From Cetobacterium_A somerae (GTDB lineage: Bacteria; Fusobacteriota; Fusobacteriia; Fusobacteriales; Fusobacteriaceae): a stretch of 64,000 nucleotides of DNA. Below are positions 49,236-58,352 of the stretch, piece by piece. Each line of letters opens with the position of its first letter. Position 1 is the stretch's first letter. The DNA lies in the NCBI RefSeq assembly GCF_044784365.2, contig NZ_CP173065.2, one strand, 5' to 3'. Position numbers and translations under genes: made by a program. The notes under the pieces are model-generated. The model did not search any database. It saw only the letters and a list, made by a program, of their open reading frames with translations, and was not told where the DNA came from.

Positions 49236-52200
49236 ATGTACTTAAAAGGTGTAGAAATTTATGGATTTAAGTCTTTCGGTGAAAGAATAAGAATAGATTT
49301 TGATGGAGGAATAACCTCTATTGTTGGACCAAACGGAAGTGGAAAATCAAATATATTAGATGGAATATTATGGGTTTTAGGAGAACAATCTTATAAAAAT
49401 ATAAGAGCTAAAGAGAGTAAAGACATTATATTTTCTGGTGGAGAGGGAAAAAAGCCTGCAAATTATGCAGAAGTTTCTCTTTTTATAGACAATAGAGATA
49501 ACTTTTTTCCAATTGAAGCTGATAGTATAAAAATCACAAGAAAGATGTCTCAAAATGGAGATAACGATTATTTAATCAACGATAAAAAAGTTAGATTAAA
49601 AGATATTGGAGAACTATTTTTAGATACTGGAGTTGGAAAAAGTGCTTATTCTGTAATAGGACAAGGAAAAGTAGAAAGAATAATTTCATCTTCAAATAAA
49701 GAGATAAAAAGTATAATAGAGGAAGCTGCTGGAGTAAAGAAGTTTCAACAGAAAAAAATGGAATCTGAAAAAAGATTAGAAAAAGTTCAAAATGAGCTTG
49801 AAAAAATAGAACTAGTTCTAGGTGAGATTGGTGAAAATAGAGCAAGAGTTGAAAAACAATCTAAAAAAGCAGTTGAATATTTAGCTTTAAAAGATGAGAA
49901 AAATATTTTACAAAAAGGAGTTTTAACATTTGATTTAAACTCTAAAGATGAAATATTAAAATCAGGAGAAAAAGAGCAAGAAAGACTAGTAACAATAACT
50001 TCAACGTTGGAAGAGGAGTTAAAAAAATTAGAGATAGAACTTAATTCAATTGAAAATAGAAGAAAAGAGTTATACTCAAAGATAGAGAATTTTTCAGAAA
50101 GTAATACATCTTTAAGGTCTGAGATTGAATCATTAGAAAAAGAAGAGATAAGAGTTAGAGAAAGAATAACATCTTATACAAGAGAATTAAAACAAAAAGA
50201 GGAAGAGATTGTTTTAGTAGAAAAAACAGTAGAATCTAAAGATCAGATATTAGTAAAACTAAAAGAGGAAAAAGAGAGAGTAAAAGAAAGAGTTTTAGAT
50301 ATTGAAACAAAAAATAAAGAGTTTGAAAAAGCTATTGAGGATAAAGAAACAAACAAAAGAGATAAAGAGATTAGTATCGAATTAAAAAAGAGAAAAATAA
50401 TGGATTTAGAAGTTGAAAAGTTAAAACTTTTAAACGAAATCGAAAGTTCTACAAGAAGAATGAAAGGTAGTGAATTCAAGATTTCATCTTTAAAAGAGGA
50501 GAAAGAGGGATTCGATAAAAAAATAGAAGAGAATTCGAAAGAGTTAGAGAAAGCTTTAAAAAATAAAGAGTTAAAACAAAAAGAATTGAAAGAAACAGAA
50601 GAGAGACAGATAAAATTAGAGCAAGAGATTAGTGATTTAAGTAGAGATATGAATAAAGCTGCTGAATTAGTAAGAAATGCTGAATTTGAAGAAAAAAGAG
50701 CCTCTGCTAAACTTCAAGCTCTTTACAGAGTTCAAGAAAGTAATGAAGGATTTTATAAAGGTGTAAAAGAGGTTTTAAATGCTAAGATACCAGGAGTAGA
50801 AGGTGCAGTGATATCATTAATAACTGTGCCAGAGAACTATCAAAAGGCAATAGAAGCAGCGATTCCAGGTAATTTGCAGGATATAGTTGTAACAACAAGT
50901 GAAGTAGCTAAAAAAGGAATAGAAGTTTTAAAAGAAAAAAAAGCTGGAAGAGCATCGTTTTTAGCTTTAGATACAATTAAAGTTGGTTCAATAAAAGATA
51001 TTCCTAAAAAAGAGGGTGTTGTAGGAAGAGCATCAGATTTAGTAACTGTAGATAAAAAATATAGTAAAGTATTAGATATGCTATTGGGAAATATTTTAGT
51101 TGTAACAGAGGCAGATGTTGCTTTAAAAATCTTAAAAGAAAATAGTTATAGCGGAAATATAGTAACTCTTTCTGGTGAGTTATTAAGCTCTAGAGGAAGA
51201 ATAACAGGTGGAGAAAATTCAAACTCTATTGTTGCTCAGATTTTTGAAAGAAAAAAAGAGATTAAAACTTTAGAAGATAGCACAAGAGAGATGTCATTAA
51301 AATTAAAGGATTGGAATGAAAAAATTCAAGTTATGAGTAAAAAACTTGAGAAGTACGAAGATGAAATAGGCGGAATTGATGCGCTAGAAGATAGTCTAAG
51401 AAAACAATCTAAAATAGCAGAGGAGTTATATTTAGATTTAAAATCAAGAAGTGAAAAGCTAGAAAAAGAAAAAAGAGTAGTAGATATTGAGATTCAAGAA
51501 GAGGAAAATTATAGTAAAGAGTACGCTAAAAGAGTTGAAAACTCTCAAAGTGAAAAAGAGATAACTGAAAAAATAGTGTCAGATTTAAAAAATGAATTAG
51601 ATAATGAAAATTCTACAATTCAAATTTTAAATACAGAGATAAATGATTTAAGAAATAAATTTTCAGATATAAGAATACTGTATCTAAATAGTAAAGATAG
51701 ATTTGTTCAAATTGAAAAAGAAGAAGAGAAAGAAAAAAATGAGCAAAGAGAGCAACAGGAGAAAAAGGATAAAATATCAAATATTTTAATAGAAATAAAA
51801 AAAGAACTTGAAAAATTAGAAGAAAAGGCTCATACTATAGCAGAAGATATAAAAAATAAAAATATAAAATTTGAAAATGAAAACCAAGAACTAAAAGATA
51901 TGAAAAAAGAGGATCATATTTTAGAAGAAAAATCAAAAGATATGATAAAAAATTCAAGAGAAATTGAAACAACTTTATTCAAAGAGAAAGAGATTTTAAA
52001 TAGAGAGCTAGAAAGAAAGGAGAGAATTTCTAGAGAGATTGAAGAGATTTTAGTTCAATTAGAAGAGTTGCTAGAAGTTGAAGAGTATTCTCTAAAAGAG
52101 GAGGATATAAAAGCTTCAAGAACAAAAGTAAGAGAGTTAGAATTAAAATTAAGAGGTTTTGAATCTGTAAATTTACTTTCAATTGAGGAGTTTAAGGAGT

Positions 52201-52751
52201 TAGACAATAAATATAAATTTATTGATCTACAAAGAGAGGATTTAGTAAAAGGAGAGAAAAGTTTATCTCTTTTAATAAAAGAGATTGACCAAACAATTGA
52301 AGAGAAATTCTATGAAGCTTATGAGGAGATAAATAAAAACTTTAATGAGATGTGTATAGAGACATTAGATAACTCAGAAGGAAAGTTATCACTTCATAAT
52401 GGAGAAGATTTCCAAAATTGTGGTGTTGAAATATCGGTAAAGTACAAAAATAAAAAAAGACAAGCTCTTTCACTGCTTTCTGGTGGAGAAAAGTCAATGG
52501 TTGCAATAGCATTTATAATGGCAATATTTATGTATAAACCTAGTCCATTTACATTCTTAGATGAGATTGAGGCTGCTCTTGATGAAAAAAATACCAGAAA
52601 ATTAATTGGAAAATTAAAAGAGTTTACTGATAGATCTCAATTTATTTTAATAACTCATAATAAAGAAACTATGAAAGCATCAGATTCTCTATATGGAGTA
52701 ACAATGAATAAAAAAATAGGAATTTCTAAATTAGTTCAAGTAAAAATTTAG
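49236..52751 (+). CDS. smc: Chromosome segregation protein SMC
   Basis: 1171 residues, full length. Walker A GPNGSGKSN at 31-39, a long coiled coil, the hinge at about 500-640 (GVEGAVISLITVPENY; LSGELLSSRGRITGG), a returning coiled coil, then signature LLSGGEKSMVAIAF and Walker B FTFLDEIEAALDEKN at the C-terminus. Forms the condensin ring with ScpA (20225-20905). No clear promoter is visible after the upstream terminator, so read-through or a weak promoter in the 45-base gap must express it. Followed by lpxK. Confidence 0.97.
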   Translation: MYLKGVEIYGFKSFGERIRIDFDGGITSIVGPNGSGKSNILDGILWVLGEQSYKNIRAKESKDIIFSGGEGKKPANYAEVSLFIDNRDNFFPIEADSIKITRKMSQNGDNDYLINDKKVRLKDIGELFLDTGVGKSAYSVIGQGKVERIISSSNKEIKSIIEEAAGVKKFQQKKMESEKRLEKVQNELEKIELVLGEIGENRARVEKQSKKAVEYLALKDEKNILQKGVLTFDLNSKDEILKSGEKEQERLVTITSTLEEELKKLEIELNSIENRRKELYSKIENFSESNTSLRSEIESLEKEEIRVRERITSYTRELKQKEEEIVLVEKTVESKDQILVKLKEEKERVKERVLDIETKNKEFEKAIEDKETNKRDKEISIELKKRKIMDLEVEKLKLLNEIESSTRRMKGSEFKISSLKEEKEGFDKKIEENSKELEKALKNKELKQKELKETEERQIKLEQEISDLSRDMNKAAELVRNAEFEEKRASAKLQALYRVQESNEGFYKGVKEVLNAKIPGVEGAVISLITVPENYQKAIEAAIPGNLQDIVVTTSEVAKKGIEVLKEKKAGRASFLALDTIKVGSIKDIPKKEGVVGRASDLVTVDKKYSKVLDMLLGNILVVTEADVALKILKENSYSGNIVTLSGELLSSRGRITGGENSNSIVAQIFERKKEIKTLEDSTREMSLKLKDWNEKIQVMSKKLEKYEDEIGGIDALEDSLRKQSKIAEELYLDLKSRSEKLEKEKRVVDIEIQEEENYSKEYAKRVENSQSEKEITEKIVSDLKNELDNENSTIQILNTEINDLRNKFSDIRILYLNSKDRFVQIEKEEEKEKNEQREQQEKKDKISNILIEIKKELEKLEEKAHTIAEDIKNKNIKFENENQELKDMKKEDHILEEKSKDMIKNSREIETTLFKEKEILNRELERKERISREIEEILVQLEELLEVEEYSLKEEDIKASRTKVRELELKLRGFESVNLLSIEEFKELDNKYKFIDLQREDLVKGEKSLSLLIKEIDQTIEEKFYEAYEEINKNFNEMCIETLDNSEGKLSLHNGEDFQNCGVEISVKYKNKKRQALSLLSGGEKSMVAIAFIMAIFMYKPSPFTFLDEIEAALDEKNTRKLIGKLKEFTDRSQFILITHNKETMKASDSLYGVTMNKKIGISKLVQVKI

Positions 52752-52766
52752 TAAAGAGAGGAAAAA

Positions 52767-53783
52767 ATGAGACTTTTATCGTATATATATTTTTTAATAA
52801 CCTCAATACGAAATTGGCTTTACGATAAAAGGTATCTTAAAATAAATGAGATACCAGATGTTGATATTTTATGTATAGGGAATATAACTGTTGGAGGTAC
52901 TGGTAAAACTCCAGCAGTTCAATTCTTTGCAAAAAAACTTCTGAAAATGGGGAGAAAAGTTGCTATAGTATCAAGAGGATATAGAGGAAAAAGAAAAATT
53001 GATCCATTAGTGGTAAGTGATGGAAAAAAAATATTAGTTACATCTAAAGAGAGTGGAGACGAGCCTTATATCCATGCTTTAAATTTAAAAATGCCTGTTA
53101 TAGTTGGAAGAAATAGATATGAGGCTTGTAAATTAGCAGTGGAAAAGTTTGGAGTAGACACAATAATATTAGATGATGGTTTTCAGCATAGAAAACTAAA
53201 GAGAAATAGAGATATTGTATTGATTGATGCAACAAATCCTTTTGGCTGGGGAGCGTTATTACCTAAAGGAACTTTAAGAGAGGACTTTCAAAAAGGTGGA
53301 GAGAGAGCAAGTGAATTTATAATAACAAAATCAGATTTAATATCTGAAAGTGATTTAGAGACATTAAAAAGATTTTTAAAAGTGAAATTTAAAAAGTCAG
53401 TTTCAGTTGCTAAACATGGAGTGACTTCATTGTGTGATATAAAAGGAAATGCAAAGCCATTATTTTGGGTAGCAGGAAAAAGAGTTCTTCTTTTTTCAGG
53501 TCTTGCAAATCCACTTAATTTTGAAAAGACAGTAATTTCTTTAAATCCAGAGTACATAGAAAGAGTAGATTTTATGGATCACCATGATTTTAAAGAGAAA
53601 GACTTTGATGTTATAAAGAAAAGAGCGAAAGCGATGGATGCAGATTTTATAATAACAACAGAAAAAGATTTAGTAAAACTTCCTAAAGGATTAGAAATGG
53701 ACAATTTATTTGTTCTTAAAATAGAGTTTACAATGTTAGAAGATAATAGTTTAAAAGGATTTGGTGAAATAAATGAAAAATAG
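52767..53783 (+). CDS. lpxK: Tetraacyldisaccharide 4'-kinase
   Basis: 338 residues, P-loop kinase with the LpxK-type Walker A VGGTGKTP at 42-49, and IVSRGYRGK, DDGFQHRKLKRNRDIVLID and LLPKGTLREDFQ. Phosphorylates the lipid A disaccharide at the 4' position at the inner membrane. It stands apart from lpxC-lpxB, after smc, and overlaps the next gene by 11 bases. Confidence 0.95.
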   Translation: MRLLSYIYFLITSIRNWLYDKRYLKINEIPDVDILCIGNITVGGTGKTPAVQFFAKKLLKMGRKVAIVSRGYRGKRKIDPLVVSDGKKILVTSKESGDEPYIHALNLKMPVIVGRNRYEACKLAVEKFGVDTIILDDGFQHRKLKRNRDIVLIDATNPFGWGALLPKGTLREDFQKGGERASEFIITKSDLISESDLETLKRFLKVKFKKSVSVAKHGVTSLCDIKGNAKPLFWVAGKRVLLFSGLANPLNFEKTVISLNPEYIERVDFMDHHDFKEKDFDVIKKRAKAMDADFIITTEKDLVKLPKGLEMDNLFVLKIEFTMLEDNSLKGFGEINEK

Positions 53784-54483
53784 AATAGAAAAAAGAGTAG
53801 CAAAAGTAATTGAAAATGCGGATACTCTTGACAAAAGAGCCTACTTAACTATAGATTGTGATGGTGTAGTTAAGAGAAAAGAGATGAATTTTTCAATTCC
53901 TCTAATGGTATTTTGTGAAAATGATGAGATTTTTGAAAGAGTTTTAAAAGAAGAGAGCAATAAGATAGAGAGAATTAAAGAGAAAAAAATTGAAAGATTA
54001 TCAAATGTACCTGTTGATAAGTTGAAAGAGAATTTTATGAAGCTAGTGATAAAAGGCGAATTAGAATTTTCTAAAAAATATGGAAAAGAGCTAGCTTTAA
54101 AGGATAAAGAGGAGTTTTTGAAAACTCTATTTAATCTATCTCTTATGGATAATATAAACTTTTATAAACCTTTAATGGCTTTAGCTATGAAAGAGATTAT
54201 AGAAAATATAGGATGGGTAGATGAGATAGGATATCTTGTTATTAGCTATTTTACAAAACAAAGATATGATTTAAGTCAATTAGAAAATGCTATAGAAAAT
54301 GAAAGTGAGATTACTGAAATTTCTGAAAACATATCATTATTAGCATATAAAAAAGTATTGGAAAGTTATACTTATAAAAATGAAAAGAAATATAGAGCGA
54401 TGTTATTAAGTGGAGTTAAAAATCAAAATAGACTAACTCAATGGCAAATTGATGATGAAATTTTAAATAGCATAAAGTTTTAA
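53773..54483 (+). CDS. Uncharacterised protein coupled to lpxK
   Basis: 236 residues. I do not recognise the family. The first 90 residues are basic and mixed (ENADTLDKRAYLTIDCDG; NFSIPLMVFCENDEIFERVL); the rest looks helical, with a hydrophobic segment FYKPLMALAMKEIIENIGW that is too polar to be a membrane span. No signal peptide and no metal motif. It overlaps lpxK by 11 bases and is followed 12 bases later by a PTS EIIA-like gene, so it is firmly part of this operon. Confidence 0.75.
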   Translation: MKNRIEKRVAKVIENADTLDKRAYLTIDCDGVVKRKEMNFSIPLMVFCENDEIFERVLKEESNKIERIKEKKIERLSNVPVDKLKENFMKLVIKGELEFSKKYGKELALKDKEEFLKTLFNLSLMDNINFYKPLMALAMKEIIENIGWVDEIGYLVISYFTKQRYDLSQLENAIENESEITEISENISLLAYKKVLESYTYKNEKKYRAMLLSGVKNQNRLTQWQIDDEILNSIKF

Positions 54484-54495
54484 AGGGGGCAACAA

Positions 54496-54948
54496 GTGTT
54501 AAATTATTTTAATATAAAAATGATTAACATTATAGATAATAAATCTGTTTCAAAAAATGAGATATTAAAAATAATGGTATCTAATATGGTTGAAAATAGC
54601 GATTTGATTTCTGATAAGGATATATTCTATAAAGAGGTTTTAGAAAGAGAAAATGTAGGAACTACTGGAATTGGAATGGGAGTTGCAATTCCTCATGCAA
54701 GAACAGAAGTGGTAAAAGATATTGTAGTATCAGTTGCACTATTAAAGAGACCTGTAAATTTTGATTCATTAGATGGAGAAAAAGTTAAAATAGTAATATT
54801 AGTCGGAGCACCAAAAGGTGAAAGTAAAAAGTATTTAGAACTACTTTCGTCATTAGCTAAAATTTTTAGAGATAAAAAAATTAGAGAGAGTATTTTAGAA
54901 AGTACTACTACAGAGTGTTTAATTGAAGCTATTGCGGAGATTGGCTAA
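54496..54948 (+). CDS. PTS EIIA-2 (fructose/mannitol, PtsN-type) domain protein
   Basis: 150 residues, GTG start after AAAGGGGG. A single EIIA type-2 domain; the phosphorylated His67 is in GMGVAIPHARTEV, and AVALLKRPVNFDSLDGEKVKIVILVGAP follows. No EIIB or EIIC is adjacent. Free-standing EIIA-2 proteins are often regulatory (EIIA-Ntr type). Position between an unknown gene and nadD does not suggest a sugar. The type differs from the glucose-type EIIA required by the two EIICB permeases in the window. Confidence 0.88.
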   Translation: MLNYFNIKMINIIDNKSVSKNEILKIMVSNMVENSDLISDKDIFYKEVLERENVGTTGIGMGVAIPHARTEVVKDIVVSVALLKRPVNFDSLDGEKVKIVILVGAPKGESKKYLELLSSLAKIFRDKKIRESILESTTTECLIEAIAEIG

Positions 54949-54950
54949 AG

Positions 54951-55517
54951 ATGAAAATAGGTATATACGGAGGAAGCTTTAATCCTATTCATAATGGTCA
55001 TATTTATATGGCGAAGTTTATTGTAGATTATTTAAAATTAGATAAACTTATTGTTATACCAGTAGGAACTCCTTCTCATAGAAAAAACACATTAGCGGAT
55101 GCTACTATGAGATTAAAAATGTGTAAAATAGCATTTGAAAATGAAAAAAAGATAGAGGTTTCAGATATAGAAACTAAATCAAAAGATATCTCATTTACCT
55201 ATGACACATTATTAAAAATTATTGAAACTTATCCAGGAAATGAGTATTTTGAAATTATTGGTGAAGATTCTGGAGAGTATTTTCATAAATGGAAAAATTA
55301 TAAAGAAATTTTAAAATTAGCTAAGGTAGTCGTTCTTCAAAGAGAGGGATATAGTACTATATTAAAAGATTCAAATCTTTTACAAGTTAAAAATCCATTT
55401 TTAAATTTTTCTTCAACAAGGGTAAGAGAAGCTATTTTAAATGAGGAATCAATAGAAAATATGGTACCAAAAGAGGTAGCAGAGTTCATAAAAGTTAATA
55501 AACTATACAAAAAGTAA
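54951..55517 (+). CDS. nadD: Nicotinate-nucleotide adenylyltransferase
   Basis: 188 residues. HIGH-type motif in GGSFNPIHNGH (6-16), DKLIVIPVGTPSHR, GEDSGEYFHKWKNYKEI and the closing NFSSTRVREAI. Joins nicotinate mononucleotide to AMP, giving deamido-NAD; pncB at 28103 makes its substrate by salvage. Ends at a hairpin. Confidence 0.95.
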   Translation: MKIGIYGGSFNPIHNGHIYMAKFIVDYLKLDKLIVIPVGTPSHRKNTLADATMRLKMCKIAFENEKKIEVSDIETKSKDISFTYDTLLKIIETYPGNEYFEIIGEDSGEYFHKWKNYKEILKLAKVVVLQREGYSTILKDSNLLQVKNPFLNFSSTRVREAILNEESIENMVPKEVAEFIKVNKLYKK

Positions 55518-55546
55518 AAGGAGGTAGCATAAAAACTACCTCTTTT
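55517..55546 (+). terminator. Terminator after nadD
   Basis: AAAGGAGGTAG (55517-55527) pairs with CTACCTCTTTT (55536-55546, one G-U pair); a short T-tract lies in the 3' arm. Confidence 0.65.
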
Positions 55547-55560
55547 GTTCACTTAGGAAC

Positions 55561-55600
55561 CATTTTTTTTATGGAAAAAATGTTCTAAATATGGTAAAAT
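55561..55600 (+). promoter_or_regulatory. Promoter of uppS with an overlapping inverted repeat
   Basis: TGGAAA (55572-55577), 17-base spacer, TGG-TAAAAT (TAAAAT 55595-55600, extended -10). CATTTTTT (55561-55568) and AAAAAATG (55575-55582) form an inverted repeat over the -35 box. Confidence 0.5.
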
Positions 55601-55628
55601 TTAGTGATTTATTGAGAGGAGAGAAATA

Positions 55629-56315
55629 ATGAGTTTAAGAGTACCAAATCATATAGCAATAATTATGGACGGGAATGGACGTTGGGCAAAGGAAAAGGGA
55701 ATGCCTAGAACATATGGACATAAAGCTGGAGCAGATACTTTAAGAAAGATATTAACTTCTTGTGGAGAGTTAGGTATAAAATATTTAACAGTTTATGCTT
55801 TTTCAACAGAAAATTGGAAAAGAGCAAAGGAAGAAGTGGATACTTTAATGTTTCTTTTCAAAACTTATTTAAAAAATGAAAAAAAATTATTGATGAAAAA
55901 TAATGTTAAATTTTTAGTTTCTGGAAGAAAAGAGGGTGTTAGCAAAGATCTTCTTGCAGAGATTAGTAAGTTAGAAGAGGCGACAAAAGGAAATACAGGG
56001 ATAACATTGAATATAGCTTTTAACTATGGAGGGAGAGCTGAATTAGTTGATGCTATAAAAGAGATTGTAAAAAATAATGAAAAAGAGATAACTGAGGAAA
56101 CTGTAGAAAAATATTTATACAACCAGTTACCAGATCCAGAGTTACTAATAAGAACAAGTGGAGAGATGAGAATTTCTAATTTTTTATTATGGCAAATAGC
56201 CTATTCTGAGATATATGTAACAGATACTTATTGGCCAGATTTTAATAAAGATGAGTTAATAAAGGCTATAGAGAGTTATCAAAAAAGAGATAGGCGTTTT
56301 GGAGGAGTAAAATAG
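55629..56315 (+). CDS. uppS: Undecaprenyl diphosphate synthase
   Basis: 228 residues, cis-prenyltransferase. Catalytic Asp14 in IIMDGNGRWAKEKG, then YAFSTENWKRAKEEV and LIRTSGEMRISNFLLWQIAYSE. Makes the C55 lipid carrier for peptidoglycan and lipopolysaccharide; the DUF368 protein at 25190 may recycle it. Ends one base before cdsA. Confidence 0.96.
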   Translation: MSLRVPNHIAIIMDGNGRWAKEKGMPRTYGHKAGADTLRKILTSCGELGIKYLTVYAFSTENWKRAKEEVDTLMFLFKTYLKNEKKLLMKNNVKFLVSGRKEGVSKDLLAEISKLEEATKGNTGITLNIAFNYGGRAELVDAIKEIVKNNEKEITEETVEKYLYNQLPDPELLIRTSGEMRISNFLLWQIAYSEIYVTDTYWPDFNKDELIKAIESYQKRDRRFGGVK

Positions 56316-57128
56316 ATGTTAAATAGGATATTAGTAGCTTTAATAGGAATACCACTTTTAATAACAGTATTGTTAAAAGGAGGATTTTTACTATTACTGT
56401 TTGTAAACTTTGTTATATTAGTAGGGTTGTTTGAATTTTATAAAATGGCAGAAATTGGTGGGAAAAAACCAGATGTAAATTTAGGGTATATAGCTGGATT
56501 GGCTATACCAAATATAATATATTTCACAAATGTAGATAATTCAACACTTATACTTATGCCTATAACGCTATTAACAATAGCTTTAATAGGGAAAAAAGTT
56601 TTACAAAATAAAGTTGAAAATTCTAGTAGAGATATTGGAGTTACACTGCTTGGAGTTGTTTATATTTCGGGATTGTTTACACATCTATTACTAATGAACT
56701 ACCTTCCAAATGGTGGAAAATGGTTATTAACAATTCAGATTTTAGTATGGGTATGTGATTCCTTTGCATATTTTGTAGGGATGGGAATCGGTAGAAAAAT
56801 ATTTAAACAAGGATTTAGTTCAATTAGTCCAAAGAAATCTATAGAAGGTTCTATTGGAGGAATAGTTTTTACAATGGGAACTATTTATCTAATAAATAAG
56901 TATTTTAATATTTTTGGAACTGATGTAAGTACAATAGTAGTTTTATTATTTGGATTTTTAATTAGTATCGTAGCTCAAATAGGTGATTTAGGTGAATCTA
57001 TGTTTAAGAGAGAGTTTAAAGTAAAAGATTCAGGAAAATTACTAGGAGAACATGGTGGAATATTAGATCGTTTTGATAGTATGCTGTTTGTTGTACCAGT
57101 TGTTTATTATTTATTAAAATTTATTTAG
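56316..57128 (+). CDS. cdsA: Phosphatidate cytidylyltransferase
   Basis: 270 residues with about eight membrane helices. The signature SPKKSIEGSIGG is followed near the end by KDSGKLLGEHGGILDRFDSM. Makes CDP-diacylglycerol, the substrate of PssA (39057). The uppS-cdsA-dxr-rseP order is the conserved bacterial one. Confidence 0.95.
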   Translation: MLNRILVALIGIPLLITVLLKGGFLLLLFVNFVILVGLFEFYKMAEIGGKKPDVNLGYIAGLAIPNIIYFTNVDNSTLILMPITLLTIALIGKKVLQNKVENSSRDIGVTLLGVVYISGLFTHLLLMNYLPNGGKWLLTIQILVWVCDSFAYFVGMGIGRKIFKQGFSSISPKKSIEGSIGGIVFTMGTIYLINKYFNIFGTDVSTIVVLLFGFLISIVAQIGDLGESMFKREFKVKDSGKLLGEHGGILDRFDSMLFVVPVVYYLLKFI

Positions 57129-57135
57129 AGAAAAG

Positions 57136-57162
57136 GGTAGCTTAAAAAGCTACCATTTTTTT
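57136..57162 (+). terminator. Hairpin terminator inside the uppS-cdsA-dxr run
   Basis: GGTAGCTT (57136-57143) pairs with AAGCTACC (57147-57154), followed by ATTTTTTT. It sits in a gene order normally co-transcribed, so it may lower expression of dxr and later genes. Confidence 0.8.
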
Positions 57163-57197
57163 AGAAGAGAAATATAAAGAATTTGAGGAGAGGAAGT

Positions 57198-58352
57198 ATG
57201 AAAAGTATAACTATATTGGGTTCTACAGGAAGTATTGGAACAAATGCATTAAAAGTTATAGAAGCAAAAAAAGAGAAATTCAAGGTTATAGGGATGTCTG
57301 CGTATTCAAATTTAGAGTTATTTAAAGAGCAAATAGAGAAATTTAATCCAAAGTATCTTTGTATAGGATCTGAAAAAAATGCTGAAATTTTAAAGAGATT
57401 ATATCCAGAAAAAACAATATATTTTGGAGATGATGGGTTGAAACTTATGGGAGCTTTAGATGAAGCTGATATAGTTTTAACAGCTATAAGTGGAGCTGTT
57501 GGAATTGAGGCTACAGTAGAGGCAATAAAAAAAGAAAAAAGAGTTGCTTTAGCAAACAAAGAAACTATGGTAGCTGCAGGAGATTATATAAATAAGCTTT
57601 TAAAAGAGTACCCAAAAGCTGAGATAATTCCTGTTGATAGTGAGCATTCAGCATTATTTCAAAGTATGCAAGGAAGTAGAAAAGAAGAGGTAAAAAATTT
57701 AATTATTACAGCTAGTGGTGGAACTTTTAGAGGAAAAACTTTAGAAGAATTAAAAGATGTAACAGTTGAAGAAGCTTTAAAGCATCCCAACTGGTCTATG
57801 GGTAAGAAAATAACAATTGATTCGTCAACTTTAGTTAATAAAGGATTAGAAGTAATAGAAGCTCATATGCTATTTGGAGTGGATTATGAAAATATTGAGG
57901 TTCTAGTGCATCCTCAAAGTATAATTCATTCAATGGTAGAATTTGTAGACAACTCCATAATAGCTCAAATAGGAGCACCAGATATGAAGCTACCTATTCA
58001 ATATGCATTTACATACCCTGAAAGAGAGGGAAGTAGTGCGTTAGAAAGATTGAATTTAAAAACTTTAAAAGAACTAACTTTTAGTCAGGTTGATAATGAA
58101 GTATTTAAGGGAGTACAATTAGCTTTTCAAGCTGGAAAAATAGGAAAAACAATGCCTTGTGTTTTTAACTCGGCAAATGAGGTTGCAGTAGAGTTATTTT
58201 TAAAAGGTCAAATAAAATTTTTAGAAATATATGAGATAATAGAAAAAGCTATGGAACTTCATAAGGTTAAAGAGATAGATTCTTTAGAAGTAATAAAAAA
58301 TGTAGATAAAGAAACAAGAAAGTGGGTTTATGACAATTATGCAAAAGATTAA
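57198..58352 (+). CDS. dxr: 1-deoxy-D-xylulose 5-phosphate reductoisomerase
   Basis: 384 residues from ATG 57198, which follows GAGGAGAGGAAGT; a TTG five codons upstream would place the start inside that ribosome site. NADPH loop GSTGSIGTNAL, ALANKETMVAAG, the metal ligands in PVDSEHSALFQ and TASGGTFRGK, and HPNWSMGKKITIDS are intact. It makes methylerythritol phosphate for isoprenoids, feeding UppS. Overlaps the thymidylate kinase gene by 23 bases. Confidence 0.96.
   Translation: MKSITILGSTGSIGTNALKVIEAKKEKFKVIGMSAYSNLELFKEQIEKFNPKYLCIGSEKNAEILKRLYPEKTIYFGDDGLKLMGALDEADIVLTAISGAVGIEATVEAIKKEKRVALANKETMVAAGDYINKLLKEYPKAEIIPVDSEHSALFQSMQGSRKEEVKNLIITASGGTFRGKTLEELKDVTVEEALKHPNWSMGKKITIDSSTLVNKGLEVIEAHMLFGVDYENIEVLVHPQSIIHSMVEFVDNSIIAQIGAPDMKLPIQYAFTYPEREGSSALERLNLKTLKELTFSQVDNEVFKGVQLAFQAGKIGKTMPCVFNSANEVAVELFLKGQIKFLEIYEIIEKAMELHKVKEIDSLEVIKNVDKETRKWVYDNYAKD

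Noticed and set aside
57161..57559. Minus-strand open frame opposite the dxr start
   Set aside because: Shadow of dxr, without a ribosome site or recognisable product.
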